Assembly (NCBI GenBank): GCA_017937405.1
Contig: JAGBDS010000056.1
Location: forward strand, 1 to 43,597
Reading direction: 5' to 3'
DNA: 43,597 nt
Source of the DNA: Oscillibacter sp.
GTDB taxonomy: Bacteria; Bacillota; Clostridia; Oscillospirales; Oscillospiraceae
Positions 1 to 7,911 of this stretch are shown piece by piece. The notes below the pieces were generated by a model, which ran no database searches, was not told the DNA's origin, and saw only the letters and a program-made list of their open reading frames with translations. Each line of letters opens with the position of its first letter. Positions within the stretch are counted from its first letter, which is position 1. The position numbers and the translations under genes were made by a program.

Positions 1-106
1 CAGATTCCCCGTCACCGAGGACACCCTTGCTGTTCGGCTATGCGCTTCCCACCACCGGGCGCGCTCGGGACTTTCACCCGTTAGATTTCGCCCATGCCGG
101 GCGCAC
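1..106 (-). mobile_element. Group IIC intron, 5' part of a second copy (truncated by window edge)
   Basis: On the minus strand a second group II intron begins at 106 with GTGCGCCCGGCATGGGCG, followed by the domain I elements GTGAAAGTCCC and CAGCAAGGGTGTCC, and continues to GGGGAATCTG at position 1. It has the same 5' end as the neighbouring intron at 109-772 but diverges in the stems, so it is a different intron and not a duplication. Only two bases (107-108) separate it from the 3' end of the first intron. Any reverse transcriptase it encodes would lie outside the window. Confidence 0.82.
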
Positions 107-108
107 AG

Positions 109-772
109 ATCGGGTAGGAGGGGGTGACTAACCCCGTCCTCCCACAACACCGTACGTGCCGTTTTCGGCATACGGCGTTTCGGCTGGTTCCGACCTAAGA
201 CGCTTTCCCTTGATATCTGCTCGTCATTTCCGACCTTTACTCTCGGCTTCCAGCCTACCCTCAATCGTTAAATCTCCGTAGAGCAACTGATGTCAACACA
301 GATATCAACTTGTTTCGTCAGCCGTTTCCAACCGTCTACCCCTTCCCTTCCTGGTGATTAACCATTTCTTTGGTACTATGGGTAGAGCTGACTTCTGCAG
401 GTTCAGCCACCGCCTTGCGACGTGGGTTACTCCTGTGGGTATCCTTCGTACCCTCTTGTCGGGAGCATATCCTGCAGACCTCCCCGGGTAAGAGCGATAA
501 CCTTCATCTCGCAGCCGCCTCATCTACTGTATGGGGTTCGGGTAGCATTGGACTTCTTCTTACGCTGCAGAGTCGTCCGCCCCAAGTCAGCCTTATATGA
601 GGTTTCTGTTCGTCGGCCCGAAACTTTGCCCGTGTTGGCACTTCTCAGCCTTCACATCCGGCTTCCTTCAGATCCCACCTCGCGATGGGCACCCTTGCCT
701 TCGGCTAGCGGTTCCTGCTACCGAGTCCGCAGTGGACTTTCACCACCTAGTTATCGCCCATGCCGGGCGCAC
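109..772 (-). mobile_element. Group IIC intron ribozyme lacking a reverse-transcriptase ORF
   Basis: Read on the minus strand, the element starts at 772 with GTGCGCCCGGCATGGGCG and ends at 109 with CTCCTACCCGAT. Internal blocks match what I remember of the Oceanobacillus iheyensis group IIC ribozyme: GCAAGGGTG, ATCTGAAGGAAGC, CTCATATAAGGCT, CTTACCCGGGGAGGTCTG, CAGAAGTCAGC, and domain V as GCCGTATGCC-GAAAA-GGCACGTACGGTG. Domain VI is the hairpin GGGAGGACGGGG...CCCCCTCCTACCC. It is about 664 nt, whereas ORF-bearing members are near 1.9 kb, so domain IV is short and no maturase is present. Short open frames inside it are intron RNA, not genes. It sits directly behind the recN terminator, the typical class C target. 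Confidence 0.9.
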
Positions 773-777
773 AGCAG

Positions 778-805
778 AGAAGCGGGGGCAATGACCCCCG
801 CTTCT
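778..805 (-). terminator. Intrinsic terminator of recN, target of intron insertion
   Basis: An 11-bp perfect stem (AGAAGCGGGGG / CCCCCGCTTCT) with a six-base loop lies 20 nt after the recN stop codon. The expected U-tract is replaced by CTGCT followed by the first base of the group IIC intron at 772, so the intron inserted just 3' of the stem. Confidence 0.85.
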
Positions 806-824
806 TAAAATATGAGAAATACCT

Positions 825-2507
825 TCAAATGGACTTTCGATACGCCTCAGCTTCGTCCAACAGCTCTCCGGCGCTCTCCAGCAGGGCCTCCGTGACTTTA
901 CTGCCGCCGGTGATGCGAGCCAGTTCCGCCTTTCGCCGTTCCCGGTCCAACAGAATGACCTTTGTATAGGTCCTTCCTCCCTGCTCACCTTTCTCAACAG
1001 AAAAATGGGTGTCCGCCATAGCCGCCAGCTGGGGCAGATGGGTAACACACAGCACCTGCTTGCGGCGGCTGACCTGGGCCAGCTTCTCCGCCACCTTTTG
1101 GGCCGCCCGCCCACTGACGCCGGTATCCACCTCATCAAATACCAGGGTTCCAATGGACTCCTGTTCCGCCAGCACATTTTTCAGCGCCAGCATGATACGG
1201 GCCAACTCACCGCCGGATGCGATCTTTGCGATAGGGCGCAGATCCTCACCCACGTTGGCGGACATGAGGAACCGGATGGTATCGCAACCGTCCAGGGCAG
1301 GCTCTTTCTCCACAAATTCGATGGCAAAGCGTACCTTATTCATATCGAGGTCCCTCAGTTCGCTCTGGATACGCCTCTCCAGAGCCTTTGCCGCCTCCTT
1401 GCGCACGTGGGTCAGCTCAGCACCCGCTGCCAGGGCGGCTTTTTCCGCTTTCTTCAGCTTCTGTTCCAGCAAGATCAAAGTGTCATCCGCTGTCTCAATG
1501 GCGTCCAGCTCGGCCCGGCACTTGTCCAGGTAGGCAAGGCAGTCCTCCACAGTGGCTCCGTACTTCTTTTTCAGCCGGTACAACTGGTCAGAACGGCTCT
1601 CCACCGCGTCCAGCTCCGCGGGGGAAAAGTCAAATTCCGCCCGCTTATCCCGAATGATCTCGGCAAGGTCATAGGCTTCACAGCGCAGTTCTTCCAAGCG
1701 CTTATACAGCCCAGCTAGGTCATCTCCCAGATTGCGGACGGCACTCATGGCCTCCTCCGCCTCCCGAAGCTGACTTACCGCGCCGCCGCGCTCATCGTCT
1801 CCAGAAAGGCAGTAATCGGCCCCGGATAGAGCGCCGATATACTTCTCCCCGTTGCGCAGGATATTCCGGCGGGCTGCCAGATCCTCTTCCTCACCGGGAA
1901 CCAGCTCCGCCCGCTCCAGCTCACCGATCTGGAAACGCAGGCTGTCCACCCGGCGGGCCTTCTCCGCCTCGTCCATTTTCAGTGCCTTGATCTGAACCTT
2001 CAGTTCAGTCATGGTCCCGTATTCCTTTTGATAGGCCACCAGCGTCTTCTCTGTTCTTCCGAAGCGGTCCAGGTAGGCGCCGTGCAGTTCCTCGTCAAGA
2101 AGCTGTTGACCGTCGTGCTGGCCGTGGATATTCAGCAGCTCCCCGCCGATCCTCCGAAGCTGCGCCACGGTGATGGGACGGCCATTGGCACGGCAGGTAT
2201 TTTTACCGTCGCCGCTGATCTCCCGCTGAAGCAGCAGATTCCCGTCCTCGTCCGGAGCCACGCCGGTTTCCTCTAGCCCTGGCAGCCCCGCCGGAACGTG
2301 GGAAAATTCCGCGCTGACAAAGGCCTTTTCAGCCCCGGTGCGGATCAGTTCCCGGGAAGTACGTCCACCAAGCACCGCGCCCATGGCGTCAATAACAATG
2401 GATTTGCCCGCTCCGGTCTCGCCAGTGAGGGCGTTGAATCCGGCGTGGAACTGAATGTCCGCCTCCTCGATGACGGCAATATTCTCAATGTGAAGCAGTT
2501 CCAACAT
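825..2507 (-). CDS. recN: DNA repair protein RecN
   Basis: RecN is an SMC-like ATPase that acts early in double-strand-break repair. The 560-aa product is of normal family length. It begins MLELLHIENIAVIEE, has a Walker A GETGAGKS at residues 29-36, a central coiled coil, the ABC signature SGGELARIMLALK and a Walker B/D-loop region LVFDEVDTGVSG near the C-terminus. I chose the ATG at 2507 because GGGGGAG lies eight bases upstream; the longer frame would begin at a GTG three codons earlier. It follows argR by 22 bases and is the last gene of this operon, ending at the terminator at 778-805. Confidence 0.97.
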   Translation of the reverse strand: MLELLHIENIAVIEEADIQFHAGFNALTGETGAGKSIVIDAMGAVLGGRTSRELIRTGAEKAFVSAEFSHVPAGLPGLEETGVAPDEDGNLLLQREISGDGKNTCRANGRPITVAQLRRIGGELLNIHGQHDGQQLLDEELHGAYLDRFGRTEKTLVAYQKEYGTMTELKVQIKALKMDEAEKARRVDSLRFQIGELERAELVPGEEEDLAARRNILRNGEKYIGALSGADYCLSGDDERGGAVSQLREAEEAMSAVRNLGDDLAGLYKRLEELRCEAYDLAEIIRDKRAEFDFSPAELDAVESRSDQLYRLKKKYGATVEDCLAYLDKCRAELDAIETADDTLILLEQKLKKAEKAALAAGAELTHVRKEAAKALERRIQSELRDLDMNKVRFAIEFVEKEPALDGCDTIRFLMSANVGEDLRPIAKIASGGELARIMLALKNVLAEQESIGTLVFDEVDTGVSGRAAQKVAEKLAQVSRRKQVLCVTHLPQLAAMADTHFSVEKGEQGGRTYTKVILLDRERRKAELARITGGSKVTEALLESAGELLDEAEAYRKSI

Positions 2508-2529
2508 GGGAATCACTCCCCCTTGATGC

Positions 2530-2979
2530 TTAAAGCATTTCTTTAATTTCCTCGCAGAAGGCCGCGGCGGACTCCGTATCCCGCATCAGCAGAAACGCCG
2601 TGTCATCGCCCGCCAGGGAGCCAACCATATAAGTGATGTCCATGTTATCTAACGCGGAGCAGGCTGCGCTGGCAAGTCCCGGCATGGTTTTAAGCACCAC
2701 GATGTTCTGGGCGTAGGCAATGCTGGTAATGCTCTCGCGAAAGATGGTACGCAGCTTCTCAGCAAAGTTCAGCTTCGTCCGGTTGCCGGAGACGGCATAC
2801 TTGTATACACCCTGCCCCACCGGCTCCTTGATCAGGTGCATCTGCTTGATATCCCGGGAAATTGTGGCCTGGGTGCTGGTAATGCCCCGCTCCTGGAGCC
2901 GGGCCAAAAGCTGCTCCTGGGTCTCGATGTTTTCCTGGGAAATGATTTCCAGGATCATGGTTTGGCGGTCATTTTTCAT
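2530..2979 (-). CDS. argR: Arginine repressor ArgR
   Basis: ArgR is the arginine-responsive transcriptional regulator. The 149-aa protein has an N-terminal winged helix-turn-helix (ITSTQATISRDIKQMHLIK) and a C-terminal oligomerisation/arginine-binding domain with the GSLAGDDTAFLL motif. The start is the ATG at 2979, preceded by GGAGG at eight bases. It overlaps the 3' end of nadK by 11 bases, so translation is probably coupled. The nadK-argR-recN order is standard in Firmicutes; control of arginine genes is family knowledge and no ARG box was identified here. Confidence 0.96.
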   Translation of the reverse strand: MKNDRQTMILEIISQENIETQEQLLARLQERGITSTQATISRDIKQMHLIKEPVGQGVYKYAVSGNRTKLNFAEKLRTIFRESITSIAYAQNIVVLKTMPGLASAACSALDNMDITYMVGSLAGDDTAFLLMRDTESAAAFCEEIKEML

Positions 2980-3853
2980 GGTTAAAACCTCCCGGAAGCA
3001 TTTTTTGGGCAAAAATCTCGCAAAAACTCTTTTCAGTCAGGCGCACCAGCTTCATCGCATACTTGCTGCGGCGCACCAGGACCTGATCGTCCGCTTTCAG
3101 CTGAAAGGCGCGGCTCTCATCCACAAACAGATATACCGGCTTGCGGCCATTCCGCTCCAGCTCCACCGTCAGTACATGCTCCGGTGACAGGACATAGGAG
3201 GAAAACCGCATGTTATGGGTGCAGATGGGACAAACCACCATGGTCTGCGCCACAGGCTCCACCACCGGGCCGCCGGCGGACAGGGAATACGCCGTGGAAC
3301 CGGTAGGCGTTGAAATGATAACACCGTCTCCGGCAATATCCGCCAGATGGCGGCCGTCGGAGGAAATTTTCAGATGAATGACATGGGAGATGGGGCCTTC
3401 CCTGATCACAGCGTCATTCAGCCCCAGGTTGGTATAGATCTGCTTGCCGTCCCGGAGCACGGTGACATCCAGCATCATGCGGGACTCCGTTTCAAAATCC
3501 CAATCCTTCAGCTTCCACAAGGTATCCAGCTCTCCGGCTTCAAGCTCCGCGATAAAGCCAAGACCGCCCATGTTGATGCCTAGCACCGGCAGCTTGTTCA
3601 GCGCCGCCAGCTTGGCAAGGTGCAGGATGGTGCCGTCGCCGCCGAAGGTCACCATGAGATCGGCGCCCTTCATCTCCTGGGGCAGCGGGCGCACATCGTA
3701 ATCAGCGAAGGCCCCCTCCTTCTGGTCCTTGAAAGGAGAGCACACCACGGTACGAAAGCCCATTTCCCGGAGAATCTTCTCCGCCGCCTTGGTGGCAGCC
3801 ATCCCCTGGTCCCGGTTGGGATTGGGGCACAGGATGATCTTCTTCTGGTTCAT
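2969..3853 (-). CDS. nadK: NAD kinase
   Basis: This enzyme phosphorylates NAD to NADP in the cytosol. The 294-aa product carries the diacylglycerol-kinase-like signature GGDGTILHLAKL, the GINMGGLGF loop and the glycine-rich TPTGSTAYSLSAGGP motif of the NAD-binding domain. It starts with ATG four bases inside the tlyA stop region (ATGA overlap) and overlaps argR at its own 3' end. The tight packing supports co-transcription with tlyA and argR. Confidence 0.97.
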   Translation of the reverse strand: MNQKKIILCPNPNRDQGMAATKAAEKILREMGFRTVVCSPFKDQKEGAFADYDVRPLPQEMKGADLMVTFGGDGTILHLAKLAALNKLPVLGINMGGLGFIAELEAGELDTLWKLKDWDFETESRMMLDVTVLRDGKQIYTNLGLNDAVIREGPISHVIHLKISSDGRHLADIAGDGVIISTPTGSTAYSLSAGGPVVEPVAQTMVVCPICTHNMRFSSYVLSPEHVLTVELERNGRKPVYLFVDESRAFQLKADDQVLVRRSKYAMKLVRLTEKSFCEIFAQKMLPGGFNHEK

Positions 3854-4671
3854 ACCGCGCCCTCCCCGTGTTCCTTCAGCGTTTGATGGGATTCCTCCAC
3901 CAGCGCCTCCAAATCAAATTCTATAGGCCGCCAATCTCCCTTTTCCAGATAGCCCAAATATTCAATATTTCCCTCAGGTCCACGGATGGGAGAATATGTC
4001 AGGCCAAGGACTGTAAAGTCAGATTCCTTTGCATGTTCAAGGAAGTGCTCCAGCACCTCCAAATGCACCGCGGGATCCCGGACGACGCCCTTTTTACCCA
4101 CCTTTTCCTTGCCGGCCTCAAACTGGGGCTTCACCAGGCAGGCCACATGACCGCCGTCCTTCAAGATGCCGCACACAGCAGGCAAAATCAATTTCAGAGA
4201 GATAAAGCTGACGTCGATGGAGGCGAAATCAAGCTCATCCGGGATTTGCTCATGGGTCAGATACCGGGCGTTGGTCCGCTCCATGCAGACCACTCGGGAA
4301 TCCTCCCGCAGCTTCCAGGCCAGCTGGCCGTAGCCCACATCCACGGCGTAGACCTTTGCCGCGCCGTTTTGCAGCATACAGTCGGTAAAGCCGCCGGTGG
4401 AGGCGCCGATGTCACCGCAAACAGCACCTTCCAAACGTACAGGGAAAGACGCCATGGCTTTTTCCAGCTTCAAACCGCCCCGGCTGACGTATTTCAGGGC
4501 ATTGCCCCGGACTTCAATAGCCGCTTCGTTGGGAACGGCGGTTCCGGGCTTGTCCACCCGCTGACCGTTCACAAACACCAAGCCGCTCATAATGGTGGCC
4601 TGGGCCTTCTGCCGTGTCTCCTGGAGCCCACGCTCCACCAGCAGTACATCCAGCCGTGTTTTATTTGCCAT
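3850..4671 (-). CDS. tlyA: TlyA family S4-domain RNA methyltransferase
   Basis: TlyA-type proteins are SAM-dependent rRNA 2'-O-methyltransferases, historically annotated as hemolysins. The 273-aa protein has an N-terminal S4 RNA-binding domain (RLDVLLVERGLQETRQKAQ) and an FtsJ-like Rossmann fold with the SAM motif GDIGASTGGFTD near residues 88-99, then VDVGYGQLAWKL. It overlaps dxs by 11 bases and nadK by four, so it lies in the same operon. Methylation of 16S/23S rRNA is known for Mycobacterium TlyA and is inferred here. Confidence 0.94.
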   Translation of the reverse strand: MANKTRLDVLLVERGLQETRQKAQATIMSGLVFVNGQRVDKPGTAVPNEAAIEVRGNALKYVSRGGLKLEKAMASFPVRLEGAVCGDIGASTGGFTDCMLQNGAAKVYAVDVGYGQLAWKLREDSRVVCMERTNARYLTHEQIPDELDFASIDVSFISLKLILPAVCGILKDGGHVACLVKPQFEAGKEKVGKKGVVRDPAVHLEVLEHFLEHAKESDFTVLGLTYSPIRGPEGNIEYLGYLEKGDWRPIEFDLEALVEESHQTLKEHGEGAV

Positions 4672-6520
4672 CGTTCATCGCCTCCCGTACCGCTGCCGCC
4701 ACAGCGGCGGCGTCCAGGCCCCGGCTGTGCTCCAGCTGGCTCACGCTGCCTTCCGGGGCATAGGTCTTTCCAAGATTTTTCAAGATCAACTTTTCCGGGG
4801 CCACGCCGTGCTCCGCCAGGATAGCAGCCAGCCGTTGGCCCACGCAGCCCGCACCAAATGCATCTTCCAGCACCAACAACCGCTTTCGTCCGCCAAGTGC
4901 GGCACAAATCGTCTCATCCTCTAAAGGAGAAACTCGGTTCAGCTTCACTATCTCTGCCTGGATGCCGTCCGCAGCCAGCAGGTCGGCAGCCTCCAGAAGA
5001 TGATTCACCAAAATACCGTAGGAAACCAGCGTTACATCGCCGCCCTGCCGCAGGGAAACGATGGGCTTGTCCGACGTATCCGCCTGAAAAACGCTCTCGC
5101 CGCCCCGGGGATAGCGGACAGCCACAGGACCCTCCAACTCAAAGACAGCCTGCCGCAGCATGGACCGCAGCTCCGCGAAACTGGCAGGACACAGCACGGT
5201 AAAGCCCGGTATCTCCGAGAGAAATAGGACATCAAAACAACCGTGATGAGTCTCTCCATCAGCGCCCACCAGGCCCGCACGGTCTACCGCCAACACCACA
5301 TGAAGCTGCTCCAGAGACACATCGTGGATCAGTTCGTCATAGCCCCGCTGCAAAAATGTGGAATAGACTGCAAACACGGGAATCATCCCCTGGCTGGCAA
5401 GACCGGCAGACATGGATACACCGTGTCCCTCTGCAATGGCCACATCAAAGAACCGCTCCGGGAATTCCTTGGCAAAGCCGGAGAGCCCGGTACCGTCCGC
5501 CATGGCGGCGGTGACTGCACAGACCCGGCTGTCCCGGGCAGCGCAGTCTGACAACGCCCTTCCAAAAACAGAGGAAAAGCTCTCTCCCGACGGTTTTTTC
5601 ACAAGGCCCGTCTCCGGGTCAAAGGGACTGACACCATGGAATTTGCCAGGGTTCTGCTCGGCGTAGGGATACCCCTTCCCTTTCACGGTATTCACATGGA
5701 CCACCACCGGGCTGTTCAATTCCTTGGCCCACTGGAGCACATCACACAAGCGGGGCAGGTCATGTCCGTCGATGGGTCCCAAATAGGTGAAGCCCATATC
5801 CTCAAACAAAGTGCTCCCCGGCCAAAGGGTCTTTTTCAAAGAGGATTTGATTCGATGATTGAATCGGTAAAGGCTATTCTGCTCTGGATGCTTTCCAAAG
5901 AGTCCCCGGTACCACTTCTTGAAGTGATAATACGCTGGCTTGGACCGCAGGCGTGCCAAATGCACCGGCATGGCCCCTACGTTGGGATTGATGGACATTC
6001 CGTTGTCATTCAGAATCACGATCAGCGGCTCATGGGAAGCGCCTGCGTCGTTCAAGCCCTCGTAGGCAAGCCCGCCGGTCAACGCCCCGTCGCCGATGAG
6101 GGCCAGCACGCTGTAATCTTCCTTCTGTAAAGTTCTAGCCCTTGCCATGCCAAGTGCCACAGAGACAGAGTTAGAAGCATGGCCTGCAATAAAAGCGTCG
6201 TGTTCGCTCTCATAGGGCTTGGGGAAGCCGGACAGTCCGCCGAACTGACGGAGGGTAGCAAACAGCTCCCGCCGACCGGTCAGGGCTTTGTGGACATAGC
6301 ACTGGTGGCCCACATCGAACACCAGCCGGTCTGATGCTGTGTCAAATACCCGGTGGATGGCTACCGTCAGCTCCACCGCCCCCAGGTTTGCGGCCAGGTG
6401 GCCGCCCGTCTGGGACACGCTTTCTACCAAAAACGACCGCAGCTCCCGGCAGAGCTGTGGCAGCTGGTCTTTCTCCAGTGCCTTCACATCGGCGGGAGAA
6501 TGGATGCTTTCCAATATCAT
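4661..6520 (-). CDS. dxs: 1-deoxy-D-xylulose-5-phosphate synthase
   Basis: Dxs condenses pyruvate and glyceraldehyde 3-phosphate to 1-deoxy-D-xylulose 5-phosphate, the thiamine-diphosphate-dependent first step of the MEP isoprenoid pathway. The 619-aa product shows FDVGHQCYVHK, the ThDP/Mg motif IGDGALTGGLAYEGLNDAG and the second-domain stretch AIAEGHGVSMSAGLASQG followed by DRAGLVGADGETHHG. The ATG follows oapA by 18 bases with a GAAAGGCGAAAGCT leader. ispA, the downstream prenyl synthase of the pathway, lies on the other side of the OLE RNA locus. Confidence 0.98.
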   Translation of the reverse strand: MILESIHSPADVKALEKDQLPQLCRELRSFLVESVSQTGGHLAANLGAVELTVAIHRVFDTASDRLVFDVGHQCYVHKALTGRRELFATLRQFGGLSGFPKPYESEHDAFIAGHASNSVSVALGMARARTLQKEDYSVLALIGDGALTGGLAYEGLNDAGASHEPLIVILNDNGMSINPNVGAMPVHLARLRSKPAYYHFKKWYRGLFGKHPEQNSLYRFNHRIKSSLKKTLWPGSTLFEDMGFTYLGPIDGHDLPRLCDVLQWAKELNSPVVVHVNTVKGKGYPYAEQNPGKFHGVSPFDPETGLVKKPSGESFSSVFGRALSDCAARDSRVCAVTAAMADGTGLSGFAKEFPERFFDVAIAEGHGVSMSAGLASQGMIPVFAVYSTFLQRGYDELIHDVSLEQLHVVLAVDRAGLVGADGETHHGCFDVLFLSEIPGFTVLCPASFAELRSMLRQAVFELEGPVAVRYPRGGESVFQADTSDKPIVSLRQGGDVTLVSYGILVNHLLEAADLLAADGIQAEIVKLNRVSPLEDETICAALGGRKRLLVLEDAFGAGCVGQRLAAILAEHGVAPEKLILKNLGKTYAPEGSVSQLEHSRGLDAAAVAAAVREAMNDGK

Positions 6521-6538
6521 AGCTTTCGCCTTTCTCTT

Positions 6539-7096
6539 TCAGCGGTGAAAAATATGGAGGAACCGCCCGGCCCAGTAGACCACCTTCGTGCTCTGCTTCA
6601 TGGCGAAGGTCTTGCCCAGCGCCTTCCCGCCGATGGTCAATCCGGAGATCAGCGCAGTGACGGCCACGGAGACCAGCACAGACCGCAGGTCCAGCGCCTC
6701 CTGGAGCCGCACTACGATAACGGCGGCAGTGGTGCCGCTGACGATGCCGCAGATGTCGCCCACCACGTCGTTGCAGACGCTGGAGACCTGACTGGCATTC
6801 CGCAAGAGGGTCAGCGCTTCCTTGGCGCCCTTTTCTTTATGGGCTGCCATGGAGTGAAAAGGTCTGGGATCCGCCGCCGTGACGGCCACACCGAGGATGT
6901 CAAACACGATGCCGAGGGCGATAAACGCCCCTAAAATCAAAAGAGCGACGGCTACGCCCGCGCCGCTCAGCATGGATTCCGAGGCCAGGCTCAGCGCAGC
7001 GGACAGAGCCACCGCCAGCAAAAAGACCGTGGTTGCCCAACGGTATTGGGAGGTCTCTTTTTTCTTTTCCGCTTTGGGATTCTTGTTTTTTTTCAA
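6539..7096 (-). CDS. oapA: OLE RNA-associated membrane protein OapA
   Basis: The 185-aa protein has a Lys-rich N-terminus (MKKNKNPKAEKKK) and about four hydrophobic segments (roughly residues 20-40, 44-65, 110-130 and 139-158). The most family-like stretch is FDILGVAVTAADPRPF, with Asp66 and Asp76, followed by CNDVVGDICGIVSGT at 108-121. It starts at a TTG with GGAGG seven bases upstream; no ATG is available. It lies directly behind the long noncoding region called OLE RNA and directly before dxs, the arrangement known for OapA of Bacillus halodurans. OapA binds OLE RNA and holds it at the membrane; that role is family knowledge. The call rests on position, topology and motif together. Confidence 0.87.
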   Translation of the reverse strand: MKKNKNPKAEKKKETSQYRWATTVFLLAVALSAALSLASESMLSGAGVAVALLILGAFIALGIVFDILGVAVTAADPRPFHSMAAHKEKGAKEALTLLRNASQVSSVCNDVVGDICGIVSGTTAAVIVVRLQEALDLRSVLVSVAVTALISGLTIGGKALGKTFAMKQSTKVVYWAGRFLHIFHR

Positions 7097-7133
7097 ATAA
7101 ACGCCTCCAATATGGGGGTAAATATCGATTTTG

Positions 7134-7174
7134 CTAAGCCGGCGGCGACAAAAAAGGTAAATCTTACGGCTTAG
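7134..7174 (-). other. Closing stem at the 3' side of OLE RNA
   Basis: CTAAGCCG (7174-7167 on the minus strand) can pair with CGGCTTAG (7141-7134) around an A/U-rich loop containing CCTTTTTTG. It may be the terminal OLE helix or a stem separating OLE from the oapA ribosome binding site at about 7104-7108. The U-run is in the loop, so this is not a classical terminator, and read-through into oapA and dxs is likely. Confidence 0.45.
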
Positions 7175-7787
7175 GTACGGGTTGGTTTTCCCCGCGGCGC
7201 ACCTCTCGTTGCCGATGGAGGCGGTTCCCCCTTCGGCGCAGCGGCGTGTCGTTGCCCGAACACGCTACCCGATTGCCACTTAGTCCGCACTGCAATCCCT
7301 TTTCTGTCTCGATGGAACAGCCTAGGTGATTTCCACCACAGTCCATCCGCTTCTTTAGCCTCTTTTGCAGCCATGGTTTCAGAGAGCAGGGGGCCTCTCG
7401 CTCCGGCCGGGAGCAAATTCGGCCTGGCCTCTCATTCGCCATACCCACGCAAGGCAGGCTACATCTGCACACAGCGTTACGGCCCCGCAGGACCGATGCA
7501 CCGCATTGCAGGTTCATCATCTGTTTCGTACACAGCTCGGAAATACCACGATGGGAGTACGACTGTGCACAAGAACAGGTCTCCACGGAAACAGGGTCGG
7601 GATAACCATGCCATTGGAAAGCGCCCTGAGTCCGCAAGCGCGCATGGCGCACTTCCCCCCAGCACCCACCCAAAACTGGGCGTATCAAGCAGGCACCAGA
7701 GGTTTCATCGGTGTGCCCTTCAGAGGATTTTTAGGCCCTCCCTAGGAAACGGCAGATCTGACTAGAATACTGCGCCGCCGCTTAGCG
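7134..7787 (-). ncRNA. ole: OLE RNA (ornate, large, extremophilic RNA)
   Basis: The 815-base gap between ispA and oapA has only mutually overlapping open frames on both strands, none with a ribosome binding site or family resemblance. It is GC-rich and full of helices on the minus strand, such as CCCAGTTTTGGG and AAGTGCGC-CAT-GCGCGCTT. A consensus promoter predicts a start near 7787, and a CTAAGCCG / CGGCTTAG pairing at 7134-7174 closes the 3' side, giving roughly 0.62-0.65 kb. OLE RNA is a ~0.6 kb structured RNA of anaerobic and extremophilic Firmicutes that lies between ispA and the oapA-dxs pair, so size, position and partner gene all match. Ends are approximate; I did not check the consensus secondary structure. 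Confidence 0.85.
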
Positions 7788-7793
7788 AGGATT

Positions 7794-7822
7794 AGTATAG
7801 CACAGGAAACATAAATATACAA
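7794..7822 (-). promoter_or_regulatory. Sigma-A promoter with extended -10 for OLE RNA
   Basis: On the minus strand there is a -35 TTGTAT (7822-7817), a 17-base spacer ending TGC, and a -10 TATACT (7799-7794), which makes an extended -10. Start of transcription is predicted near 7787. It lies between the ispA terminator and the OLE region, so OLE-oapA-dxs can be expressed independently of the upstream genes. Confidence 0.8.
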
Positions 7823-7865
7823 CATATTCCGTATATACAAATTGTGAATTTTTCGGGCGGAGCGC

Positions 7866-7897
7866 AAAAAGCCGGAGAGGGCGTTCCCCTCTCCGGC
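7866..7897 (-). terminator. Intrinsic terminator downstream of ispA
   Basis: The stem GCCGGAGAGGG / CCCTCTCCGGC is followed on the minus strand by TTTTT, about 14 bases after the ispA stop. It separates the xse-ispA unit from the OLE promoter. Confidence 0.88.
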
Positions 7898-7911
7898 ACT
7901 GCATCTTTCCA

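Noticed and set aside
305-523. 72-aa minus-strand open frame, and plus-strand frames at 370-808
   Set aside because: They lie inside the group IIC intron core; the bases match conserved ribozyme blocks and there is no ribosome binding site.
7164-7765. Several overlapping frames of 60-174 aa on both strands
   Set aside because: They overlap one another in the OLE region, contain Cys/Arg/Pro-rich shadow sequence, lack ribosome binding sites and resemble no family.
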